Source: Hybos culiciformis (lineage: Eukaryota > Arthropoda > Insecta > Diptera > Hybotidae). Taken from it: a DNA stretch of 64,000 bases. A program made the translations under genes and the position numbers. The notes beneath the pieces were generated by a model. The model was not told the origin of the DNA. It worked only from the letters and a program-made list of their open reading frames with translations, and searched no databases. Shown piece by piece: positions 43,736-56,009 of this stretch (its first letter is position 1; each line of letters begins with the position of its first letter). The stretch is taken from positions 7,998,001-8,062,000 of the forward strand of contig OZ023275.1 of NCBI GenBank assembly GCA_964007475.1, read 5' to 3'.

Positions 43736-46700
43736 TATAAAAATAAAAAATTAAAAAACAAGGAACACTTAAAAATCTAAAATAATTTTAATTAATTTTT
43801 TTTAAAGTGGAATAAAACAAAAAAATTATTAATTGATTAATTAAAAAATCACAATCACCAATCTAGAAAGATATGTTAGTGTGAAAATTTGAAAAAAAAA
43901 TTATGCCACTTCTAAACCATGATTTCATTTGTATATCTTTATAATTAATTGTCAGTTACACTAGTGACGTATTTTATCGATACCTTTCTTTTTCATAATT
44001 ATGAGTACATATATAATTGAAGGTATTACCGAAAAAAAATTAAATACAAAGTTATGAAGTTTGTCGATAAATGTTCAAATAATACTCAAACAAGGCCAGT
44101 GATTATACAGGGTGCACAGTTTGTACTAATACCTCTGAAAATGGGTTAGTGCGTATAAAGCTCTAGAAATGTTTGAATAATGGGTTCCTTACTCGGCGGA
44201 CTCAACAAAATAATATAATTTTAAGGAAGTATATGTGTTATGTCTTTATATAGGTTTAAAATAAAAGTTAAGTTCAATGAACTACATAGGATTTAAAGTA
44301 CTACGCCGCATTCATTTGCCCCAATTTTTCAATAATACGTTCTATAATAAATTTCGCATTTATTACGTATTTTATTTTTATTTAAATTTTATTCACTTGA
44401 TTAATACTTTTTTTCTATTTAATACTTCATTTTTTTTTTGTCAATTTAAGCCTAGGATTTTTTGTTTCCTTTTTGAAAGATTTTCCTGTGTATATTTAAG
44501 ATTTTCCTGTACGTACATAAAAGTATGTACACCTTAATGTTTTTTTTTTTTTAAGAAAATGAAAATAAAATTAAAAATTCAAATCACAAAAAAAAAAAAC
44601 AAAAAAAATTAAACTTTTCTTTATCCTTTTTTTTCTTTACATAAACGAAAATCCTACGAAAATTTTTGTTTGAAATTAAGTATTTTTACTTCCGATATAC
44701 ACACACCACTACAAAACAAAACAAAAACAAATCAACACAATTACAATTTTTTTCCTTACTATATTTATTATCTTTTTTTTTTTTACTGCAAAAAATGTTT
44801 GTAAAAATCCAAGTCCATTATCAAAAAATTATCTCAATCGAATAAAAAAATCACACAATTTTAAATATCGATATAAATTTTAAGAATAATTTTTATTAAA
44901 AAGAGTTTATTTTAATTATGTTTTTTTTTATTTTTATATTTTTAATTAAAAAAAAATCCTTTTCGAATTCGCAATTTAATTAAAATAACTATTCACACGA
45001 TTATTCCATCATCGCAAATTAATTCAAACTGATTGTATTTTTTTGAGAGTGTTCATAGAAACCTATGTTTTGTATCTTTTTTTTTTGTTTGTTGTTGGAA
45101 ATTAAAAAATATTCGAATATATTTAGAATACAGAAATAAAATGTGGTTAACTTCAGATACTACTACAAAAGCATAATGTATCTAAACATTTTTGTAGTTT
45201 AGATAATGTTTAGAGAAATTGCCGGCAACATTTTTTTTTAACTTAAATTTGATTACATTTAGTTTTATAGAGCAAATAAAATATACATTGTTGAATTGTT
45301 GAATATTAAATTTATCTATAGCAAGAAGTTAAGAATCATGTTGATTATTGATTTGGAAATATAATAATATTGCAGTAGTGATGATAGTGTGTACAACAAA
45401 AATATAGTATACTTATGCAGATGAGTGTGGTAAAGAAAATAATAATTGTGTATAGGGGGTACTATGATAATATTAAAAGAAAATAAATAAAAAATATTGT
45501 TTACCTTTAATTTTAACACCTTAAATTTAATAATATTATAATAAATTAGCTAGGGGCACATTTATTTGCACTTGAGACAACTTCATTAAGATTATCAAAA
45601 AAAAAAACTTCTTAAACAAAGAGGCTTTTTATAGACAATAATTTCACTTTACGAATCCGTTGATATTATATTTAATTTTTGAAGTCTTAATGGAAGAAAC
45701 TATATTTTATATCTATAAACTAACCTAGTTTGACTTGTACTTCCTTTCGATTCGTTATCCCTGTATTAAGAATTCCAGCGAAATTAAGAATCAGACTCAA
45801 AGATATATCTATAGAAAAATTAAAGTTTGAACTAGTAGATCAAGATTTTGTCCTTATCAAATAATATCTACAATTGCAATATGAGAAAAATTTAATATGA
45901 TTTTTATGTAAAACAATGGTAAAACATAAATCACAAATTTCCTTAAAAAAATTAATATCGAAGATACAACATTAATAAATACATTATATGTAGAATATGT
46001 GATTACATAATGTATATTGTAAAAATCTGAAAAACAATTTGAACAAAAAGAAATTTTTTTAACAAAATTTTGTCTATTTTATTTTATTGTTATAAAAAAA
46101 AAGATACAAAATATAATGTGTAAATAAAAAAAAAATTAGCGCATTGATATTTTCAATGCTCTCATGAAATAAGTGGTACGTTTACATTTTTAATAATTCA
46201 GAAAGGAAAAGAATATTTGTACGTCAAATTTGGTTTATTTGTAATGTTGCGCCTAATAAACTAGTTATTATTTATGAATGTACACAGTTTACTAATATTT
46301 GCATTAATTTTTCAGTTTGTTAGTCCGCGTTCTATTTTCCTTATAATAAAAGATTTCAATACTCAATCTCAAAGAAAATGATTAGTAAGTTGATAAATTC
46401 AGATCTCTAATTTCAAGTACTTACTTATACGATAACATATACAAATAAGTACATTGGTTATAGCTGCACAAATTAGTTGTCTTGGATTTGTAATATACAA
46501 AAAATAGTTCTTCAGTTTGTTTAAAAATTATATATTAAGTATATATTTAAATTTATCTAAAAATGGTTTTTGTTACATTTAATGATTCTCAAATATGGAT
46601 TAAAAGTTTATATATATAAAATTTAAAATTAGATATCAAAAATAGAAGATAGGACATTCACCTCGTGAAGTCTTTAACCTTACATTATCCTTTCAGCAAA

Positions 46701-49139
46701 TATCGAAAAATGGGTGAGGTTTTACGTTTTTAAGATTGCATAAAACAAAAATATGTATGTATTTATTTCTACTTATGTTGCAATTTAATTGTTGCTTCAA
46801 CTATTAATAATTTTTAATAGTAATACAATTGCTATGAATGCAATGTTTCCTTATGTGTATGACCCATATTTTAAATATACCTATATCAAATATCATTCAA
46901 GTGTAAATGAAAATAATCCTAAGTGCATATAAATGAGCAATCGCGATATTAATTTTAAGAATGATGTAACAGTTGTAAGGCTGGTAAGCAATAAATTTCA
47001 AATAGTAATTCAAATTTAACATTATTATTCTAATATTTCTGTTACAGGCGCATACTATACTATAAAATATGGTAGGAAAATATTCCTTTTGATATTTCTT
47101 TCTCCTTTCCAAACAATTTTTCTAAAATTTTAAATATATGTAAAACAAATTTACACAATCTATTCTTGTTAATTTTTTCCACAGAAACGTTTATTCTTAA
47201 CAATAATACGTATTTCTGTCCAGTTAGTTTGATTGAATATTATTGAGAATTAAGTGTGGTGACTCTTCAAACTCTTTAAACAATAGAAGATATTCACAAG
47301 TGTACAAGTGTACAAGTGAATTAAAATAAAATTCTATAATATTTATGATGTTCATATACATTAGTAAAAGTCATATTAATGTTTGTCCCATCTTTTTTTG
47401 AGGATGGCAAATCCAACTTACCATTAAGAACATTAAAGTAGAAACATAAAGAAGTTTGCAAGAAGTATTATCATAAAAAACCTCGAATTTTAATCCTTTC
47501 TGTCTTTGGTTTGCGTACAATAATTGATTTATAATTTTTATGGATCTTAATTTATTGATCTTATCAACCGAAACGGCTCGATACAGTTTTCCGGTTCTAT
47601 TTTAACATAAATAATTATTTTTATAATATATCAAAATTATTTACACTATTTTTTTATGCGTTCCGATTTTTTTTTGGGTAATTAAGCCCTGATTAGGATA
47701 AAATACAAAACACAAAATGTCTCTTTGTATTTGAACATTAGCTAACATTTTTCCCCCTGGCTTAGGAATTCATTAGAACTCGATCTTCAACCTTTGTTCC
47801 AATTTTTTAATCGCGATTAGGTTGTCGTATTTTTAATACTGGTGTAATTATGGTGTTTTGCAATTTATGTTAAAAATAAAAAGTTTAAACGAAAATTTTA
47901 CGTTCAGCAGGCCTGAGAATATTCTTATTCGTTTTATTAAATAAAAATAGAGCGCTTGTAACTGTTTATTAAATATTAATTTATCTAATTAAAATTAAAG
48001 TTATAAACATATTAATCTTATAAGTGAGAAATACTATTTTTCTTAACATTTTCTTGAGAAAAACATTCTTTTGTTCTATAATAGCTTATTAAAATTTAGA
48101 AGTAAGTTTAAAATAAATTTTTATCCTTAAAAAAGAAAAGAATGTTCAAATTGTAATAAATTTAAATGTTTAAATTTTTTTTTTCTTTGATTGCATCTAT
48201 TGCACAATGTTCTTTAACAAAATTAATGTTACAAATTATTTTTCATTCATGTTTATTTTATTGAAAATTGTAATTGATTATAATAATAAAATTTTTCCTC
48301 CTTTAAATAGTAAAATTTTTCACCAGGATCAATAAAAAAATCCTTAACAAGTGGAATTTTTCTCCATACAACTTCACATAATTTCCTGTTTGACACCATT
48401 TTCCAAATAGATATCTTTGTCCTTCTCATTTTTACCCCTATTTTATAATTTTATTTTACCCATAAGTATAAGCGAGATAATTTTATAAAAATTTTAAGAA
48501 TAATTCAGAAAAGGATGGATATGTTGCACATTATTAAATTTTGGCAAAAAAAAAAAATCAAAAAAGAGAAAAATAGAAGTCAGAATTAATGTATAAAATT
48601 GAGATAATTTAAAAAAAAAAGTTATTCGTTATCAGCATATTATTTGAAGAGAATTTACATTTTGGTCCTGTGAAAAAGGAAAATTCCTTTTGAGTATTTT
48701 TGTTATAGAGAAATTAATTTTTTGTGTTCTAAATTAACAAGATTTTTTTTATATGCCAAAAAAGGAGGCAAATTTTTAAGACTTTTGTGCCATGATTTTT
48801 ATAGAATTAAAGATTGTTAAGTTAAACATTTTTTTTTTTGGCCTCGTTACCACATAAAATTAAACTATCCCTTTTTATAATTGGCTATTAATGATAATTT
48901 TGTTTTCTTTTATTAATCTGCATACTAATATTAATAAATATATAATATTACTAATTCAGATGAAAATTAACTACTTGCCATAGTCCGAACGAAATAACAG
49001 ATTGCGGTTAAAAATCTTCATATTAATAATTATATATTTTAAAAAAAATTTACCCTTTAAAGCTTGAACTCATACATAAGATTTTGTGCTTTTTTATTGA
49101 AAAAAACCTTTAAGTAGATACTATATTTTGACTTTTTCA
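43736..49139. other. AT-rich DNA with minor repeat traces
   Basis: No supported gene. A fragment near 44100-44215 begins ACAGGGTGCACAG and has transposon-like composition. The motif near 47563-47580 (ACCGAAACGGCTCGAT) partly matches, in inverse orientation, a motif near 63768-63785. A short duplication of TGTACAAG occurs near 47296-47316. Confidence 0.45.
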
Positions 49140-49700
49140 TTTAAAAATATAGAACAGTACCTCATATATGAAGCCCGTTTTCAACATTTCAATTTAAAAT
49201 ATTTTCCGAATTTTGTTTTTAATATCTCTACAACCGCTGTCTATTCATATACCACTTTTTATTAAAATCCAGCTAAACATTTTTTAAGTTCCTTCAATTT
49301 ATTTGTACTCTTATACCAATTTTAATCGAAATCCATTTTCAACCTCCAGTCCAAATAGTTGGACACAAACTGGGTCTTTCTATTTTTTTTACTTTCCTTT
49401 TATAGACCTACAACTTCTCAATTTTTATCAGAATACATTGAATTATTTAAAAAAATTTAAAAATTATTACATAAAAATAATAACCGGGCTAGATTGAGAG
49501 CATATAACTCCGTTGTCCGAACTCGGAAAATCTTTGACTTTGCTAAAAATGAACGGAATTGCGCGTATTTTGGTGTCTTAACGATCAAAATTCGTCAAGT
49601 AATTTAATAGTTATAAGCATTTAAGTGCAGACTGACAGGCAGCAAGTGGAAGCATATAGTCCGTTTCTTAATTTTTAATAGAAAACGAGTCAAAAACTAC
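49140..49700. repeat. Degenerate interspersed repeat, unclassified
   Basis: This stretch is richer in G+C than its flanks and has phrases such as CGAACTCGGAAAATC, TCAAAATTCGTCAAG and AGACTGACAGGCAGCAAGTG. Similar phrases are typical of the non-coding ends of insect transposable elements. I see no terminal repeats, target duplication or reading frame that would identify the family, and the borders are approximate. Confidence 0.35.
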
Positions 49701-52700
49701 ATATATTATACGAATTTGTCTGTAAATTTTATATTAAACATAATATACAATACCTACAAATAATATACAATTTTTTTAATTAATTTTTAAAATGAATGAT
49801 TCTAATTCCATTATAAATTTTACATCTTTTTTTAGCACAATATATATTATATTAAATTTAATTACACCGATGTGACCAATAAACACCTATAAAACATATA
49901 AGCTTGATATCTTTTCTCACATCCTTATAACAAAATACATAAAAAGAAGACAAAAGAAAATGCGTAATGGTGGCTTTTAGACAGAATAATAATACAATTA
50001 AATTAATTTCTACGCAAATTTTATGTTAGCAAAAAAAAAAAGAACAAGATGAAAATTTTGTGGCTTTTTGTGGTTAAATAATATGTATAGGTTTTTTTAT
50101 TAAAGCAATTTAAATTTTTAGGGGAGAAATTTATGGACTAAACCATTTAAAATTATATATTAACATTAATTAAAATATAATTTGTCTACTTACAATGGAA
50201 ATTATTTACACATGAACTAAATTATTTGTAACTAGGTAGTAAATGCAGATTTTTGATCATGAAATATTAATAACAACTAATTATGTATTTTGATTTGAAA
50301 TGTATGACCGTACATGAAATAAAAATAAATCTGTTAAGTTTTAAATTAAAGCTCCTAAGTCCCAATTAATCCCTAATTCAGTTAATTTCTTAAATTTTAT
50401 ATTTAATATTTAAAAATTCAACGAAATTAAAATTTTGTTTTTCAGTATATATGTTATTAATAAATAAATTATAGTTAATATATAATTTTTGATATTATTT
50501 TGATTCTGAAAATAAATCTAGGTTAATTTTAATCAATCAAATAATACCTATACAATTATTGTTTTCAGAATTAAACTAATAACAACCTAGTCATAGAGGT
50601 TGTTATATTTTATATCCAAACATATTTTATTAAGATTAACTTCATTTTGTATTTAATCATATAATTATTTTCGCCTAAACAGCTAAACTTTGGATCAATC
50701 ACATACTATTTTACTTACATATTATGTAGTTCAGCAGCTTTAGCCAGGAATGCAATTTCTACCAATAAAAAATATAGTTAAAAAAAAATGCAATTTTGAA
50801 CTTTAATAATATTTATATTATTTATAATATATTTATTCGGTTCCAATTTAAATTTTCTGATACATTTTTATTTATTTTATTTTATTTTTTTTTTTTTTTT
50901 TTTTTTAAGGTTTTGAGGATTATTAATTTTTTTTTATAATATAAATTAAATTATATAATATTATAATATTTTTATTCTTATTTTTGGCATCTGACTGAAT
51001 TCGAAATTTTGAATTAATATACTTCTAAAAAATCTTAAGCATTTTATATTAAAATATTAAAAATTAACTTAGTTTTTTTTTTTTACAAAAATTTTTTACT
51101 TAGAAATAAAAAAAATATCATAATTTTACAATATTTAGTTTCAATATATACAACATAAATATATTTTCTTTTATAAATGTAGTAATAGTAGTATTTCTAT
51201 ATAAATATTTCATAAATATGATAATTATAAAAAAAAAATCTCTAGATAATTATTAAAAATTTCTGTTAAAAAAATTTGAATTAAAATAAAATAATAACAA
51301 TATAATAAAATGCATTAAGCAACTCTAAAGTGAATTGAAAACATAATTTTAATTTGTGTAGTGGCCTAATTAAAATAAAAAACGAAAATCTATTAAACAT
51401 ATATTTATGCTATATGAAATGCATCTATGTATAATCTACACAGCTCTGTTTATAGCAATGCTATTTCAAGAATAACCTTTTGCTGCCTTATTCTTAAATA
51501 ATATTATATTAAGCAAAAAGTATCTAGACATGAAAAAGATTAAGCATACAATATTTTTAACCTTTTTTGTACGTTTTTACAGATATATTTATTTGAAGCC
51601 AGAAAAAATATAAATTTAATAAAAAATTATCATATTATTGCATTTTTTACAACAGGTCTTAAAAGCAGAATATTCCAAAAAAGAGGATTTAACCGAAATA
51701 AATATTATAATATATATATATATGCAAAAAGGATCATATATTCATAAGTAACTTTTTTTTTACACATATATATAGATATATTTTTATCCTTATGAATAAG
51801 TTGTTTGGTTTTAAATCAGAGACAATTGTGTTGTTATTGAAAATCTAAAAGGATGTTATATGTAAATATTTTTAAGTTTTTCTATAATTCATAATAAGTA
51901 TGAAAAAAAAGTGACATAAACTTATTGGATGTTTGGGATAATATTGCATGGGGATATGGAACAAATTTTTATTTTTATTTTCCAATTCTTTATGAACAGA
52001 TGGCCAATATTAACAGATTGGATGAAAAATTGCCACAAATTATATATTATATCTCTTGGGCGACAAACTATAGAATGTGAAATTTGAATCATTGTTAGAT
52101 TGAAATACGTGCAAAATACCTATACATAGTAAAAAATTTTTTTCCTTTTTTTGATTAGGCTAGAAAAAAAAAGAAAGCATCTGCAAGTAATCTACGATAA
52201 AATAAACGCTATATGTACATGTAAAATATGAGCACAATTATTTTTCAATAATTTGTTGTTAGAATAAAATAATGAAATATTAATTTTATTGAGCCTGGAT
52301 AAAATTTAAAAAAAATATCCTCTTTTTTAATAATTAAAACTTTGAAGAGAACAATATTGGAAAATGATTATAGAAATATTTTAATTTTATTTTTAAAATA
52401 AATGTTATAAATCTCCTTTATTTTTTTTGTAAAATAAACTTTTGAAATCTCACTGCTGAATTTCTACAAAGTAACTATATATTTGTTCCCATGATTCATA
52501 TGTAGTAAACTGTTCATATGTAGTAAACTAGGCTACATTATTAATTAATCCTTAATATTTTTTTTTCGTTCTTAAAAATTTTCCTAATCAGATAAAATTA
52601 ATTATATTAAATCTATTATGTACTGAGATTATATGCATTTTTTTTTTCGACAACAAACAAGTATATATATATAATGTACGTAACTCATTTGCAACTATTT

Positions 52701-54486
52701 AGTGAATTCGATTAATTTTCATAACTATATTATATAATTTTATATTTATTAAGATTGAGAATTTATTTTAATTTTTAATATTATTATATAGTTAATAAAC
52801 TATTTGAGATTTCATTACATTGCATAATATTGCAGTTGGTTAATATTTTGTATTTTTTTTTTATTGAAAATAACCAAAATTCTAGTTTTGTATAAAAACT
52901 ATTGCATTCTAAAAAAACGCAAGCAAGTTTCAAGTTTACATATAATTGATTAAATTCTTGAAAAAAATAAAAGTTTATTTCGGAACTAAACATGAAAAAA
53001 GATTTTATTTTTTAAAATCTAATTTCTAAAACCTGAAATAATTTTTCGCACAATAATGAAGTTATTAATATGAAGACCAATCTTCTGTAGAACGTGACCT
53101 AGATTTAAATAACCTTTATAGATATGCTAAAAAAAATTTAAATCCAAATATTTAAGACATTGGTTGTAAAAAATGAGTGTCTCAATATGTACAATTACTA
53201 TTGGAAAATAATATGTATAGCACACATCTTTGGTTTGTAAGAATTCATAATCATAATGTCTATTTAATTATTTTTATAGATTGAAGTATAATGTTACAAA
53301 CTTACAAATAAGTATATTTATTCCTTAAGGTATAAAGTGCAATTTTTGCCAAAATTTACAAAATAATTTTGATGGGAACTTTGGTATTTTATAAATTTGT
53401 ATACATTTAAACGAATATACCTATATAATAGTTTATTTATAAATATGATCATGAAGTTGTGTAATGTATACACTATACGAGAATTAAAAATTATATAATA
53501 TTTTATGTTTTTTTTTTTCGTTCGGGTTCTTCCGTGGTGGGCTTAATATATTTCAAGGTAATAATTTTAATTTTTAAACAGAAAAATTTAATTAAAATAA
53601 ATCATAAAAGAATATAAAGAAAAAAAAAATTAACTATCTAGAATTTTGCAATTAAAATATTTTCTGGTATAAATCTTACACAAAAAATAATAATGAATTT
53701 TTGGCATATGAGATGGTCTTTTTTATTCCACTTTCGTGAATTCGCCAATTTTAAAAGTGTTTTTCCAACTAAAAATTACACTAAATTAGTTTTAGTTTCC
53801 CTAAACGTAGTTTTATGAAATAATTGTCAGTAAATCACAATTATCCTAATTATAATTGAGTCAAAAATAAAAATCACGGACTAAGTAATATAATATATGA
53901 TATCCTTTATTGAGAGTATGGAATATATAGTTATATAAATGGAAAATTTTTATAATGTTTTGGAATTCAATCAAATATTATATTACATACAGTGTAGAAA
54001 AAAACCAAAAATGTTTGATAAACTCAGATTCTCTTAAAATGTTTTTTAATGAACTACTAAACTTTACAAATTATATAACAATTTCAAAAAATTAAACTTA
54101 AATTTAAATTTAACCATTTCAAAAACCTAATTTATAATTAAAAACTTATTGAATTGACGTTTAAGAAAAGGTTTGAGTTAATATTGCGTGAGAAATTTAT
54201 TATATTTGATTTTCTTACGAATGGTCTTTAGTTTCTTTTTTAAGTCAACATATGGAATTAAAAACCCACCAATTAATAGTCTCTTAAATCTTTTGGCTCC
54301 TAGTTTAAGGAAGTAATTATTAAACTTATTGTTTATTGCTGTTATTATTATAATTTTAATTACTTATTGAATGCAAATATTTATGTTCCATTTTGAACTC
54401 TGAACTCCACTTTCAAGAGTTTTTAACATTATAATGTAAGCAGGAATCTTACCAGAATACTTTAATCAGAGAATTGAGCAAAGAAT
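49701..54486. other. AT-rich DNA downstream of the otopetrin gene
   Basis: No supported gene. It holds a long poly-T tract at about 50884-50906 and an 18-base tandem pair (TTCATATGTAGTAAACT plus one base) at 52495-52530. The right part may be the distal 3' UTR of the otopetrin transcript. Confidence 0.5.
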
Positions 54487-54492
54487 TTTATT
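54487..54492 (-). terminator. Possible polyadenylation signal for the otopetrin gene
   Basis: An AATAAA hexamer on the minus strand lies about 430 bases beyond the second stop of the otopetrin gene. Such hexamers are common in DNA this A+T-rich, and another (55013-55008) falls inside the extension frame, so this is only one candidate. Confidence 0.2.
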
Positions 54493-54785
54493 ATTATGAA
54501 ACACGTTTCAATTTTGTACTAATCTTAAACGGCAAATCACAACATAATGTGTTAAATTCAAAAAAAAAAATCTTAATACTATGTATTATTTTGTTGACAT
54601 TTTAATTTTACCTTAATATATTATACGTTTTACATTAATCTTTATATTTAGTTCTTGAAATAAATATATACTAAAAATTAACATTAAGAATATAATTTAC
54701 TCAAAAACAAAATAAAAATCCAACAACAAAATATTAGATACTAAATTAATAATTTTAAAATCCCTACAATTTTATAAAAAAATTA

Positions 54786-54869
54786 AAGCTTATCATGGAA
54801 AACAAATATTGAAAAAGAAATTTGTTCACCTTATCGGAACAAAATAAGTCAATTTTCCGTGACAAGCTT
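54786..54869 (-). other. 3' UTR hairpin candidate
   Basis: On the minus-strand transcript the arms at 54869-54853 and 54802-54786 can pair over 17 positions. Sixteen pair, one of them a G-U wobble, with one C-A mismatch and a loop of 50 bases. The hairpin begins about 50 bases after the second stop of the otopetrin transcript. It could be a 3' UTR regulatory structure or a chance inverted repeat in AT-rich DNA. Confidence 0.35.
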
Positions 54870-54921
54870 AATAAAAAATATTATTTTAAATTTTATATTA
54901 TCAATTGCAGATTTATCGTAA

Positions 54922-55044
54922 CTATTCAGCTTTTTCATCATTTTCGGTATTTCGCCTACTTCTTACAATAATGACACAATGAGTTTGCCCGACATCATTA
55001 CCATCATTTTTATTACTTTCCTCACCTTCTTCTTTAGCCGAATC
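54922..55044 (-). other. In-frame open extension after the otopetrin TGA (candidate readthrough)
   Basis: Directly after the TGA at 55047-55045 the same frame continues for 40 sense codons to a TAG at 54924-54922. The predicted tail starts DSAKEEGEESNKNDGNDVGQ, then THCVIIVRSRR, and ends NTENDEKAE. It is acidic and soluble, with one short hydrophobic core. Its base composition resembles the exons and is clearly less A+T-rich than the DNA just below. Three explanations are possible: translational readthrough, an alternative splice that bypasses the TGA (an AT|GTGAGA donor-like site overlaps the stop), or a recently shortened reading frame. I favour readthrough, without proof. Confidence 0.5.
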
Positions 55045-56009
55045 TCACATATACGTAGGTTTCATTTTATATGCCCTCTTCCAGATTTCACATAAGCATA
55101 CTGTCGAATGGAATCTGTAGAAAATTGCTAACGGCATTGAAACATGGGTAATTATTGTCCATGCCCATAAACCATAAAAATTCAATTGAATCGGATGTGA
55201 TTCAGCTCGGGATTTTTCTAAAGTACTAATGGCCCACATTGCTAAATTAGCAACCAACATGAATGTTACAATTTCTCTGCCAGGTTTTTTTCTTTGATGT
55301 TCGGGTTTTACCGCTTTTCTACGACTAGCATCCAAAATAAACATTGTTTGGACAGCTGTTTGAACAATTGAAGCTAAAGCTGTTATTAAAACTAATAAAG
55401 TATCTTTACGCAATGTAAATTGTCCGCCAATAACCGTGAATGTCGAATAAAGGAATAACCCAGTTTGAGCTCCTACTAATAAAATATCATCCAATTGGAA
55501 GCTACGCATTGCATCATATTGCAATACTCTGACTTGTATCATTCCAATTATTGTGGCAAACGTTGAAGTTGCATAAATAGTTAACTCACAAATTGTCACT
55601 TCTGTTACTGCCAGCCAAACGAATTCAGGGCGTGAAATCAATACGAAAAATAGTATTAATGAAATTATAGCAAAAACTAGGATAAGAATACCAACGAAGA
55701 GCCCTTTATGAGCTCGAGCACAATCAACTGAGTAATGATGTGGTGAGCGTTTGGGCGGTGAATGTGGTTCAGGTCGGAGTAATGTTGGCACACTGTTTGA
55801 TGGATGAGCTATACTGCGCCACATAACATACAAAATTGCTGCACATATTAAAGAATATTCAATTGTACATGGAAAGAGAAACGGGGATGCATCCTGAACT
55901 AATGTTCCAATAATATTTGTTCGACGACATTCAAATATCTGATACGGACCCTTCAGTCCACGTGCAACACGTAAGTGGGAGGAATGGTCGAAATTTGGCA
56001 TACGATTAC
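55045..56009 (-). CDS. Otopetrin exon f: TM6 to TM12 and stop
   Basis: This 965-base terminal exon begins after a cttacag acceptor, only 156 bases below the previous exon, and completes a split glycine codon. It encodes the conserved loop with ECRRTNIIGTLVQDASPF, TM6 (FPCTIEYSLICAAILYVMW), a proline-rich loop and TM7 to TM12. It ends KRAYKMKPTYM and TGA at 55047-55045. A longer open frame can be read from an ATG at 56022, but those first codons are intronic because they lie above the acceptor. Confidence 0.95.

Noticed and set aside
55045..55047. TGA as a selenocysteine codon
   Set aside because: The family has no known selenocysteine at its C-terminus, no SECIS-like structure is evident downstream, and many insects have lost selenoproteins. 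Readthrough or splicing is a simpler explanation.
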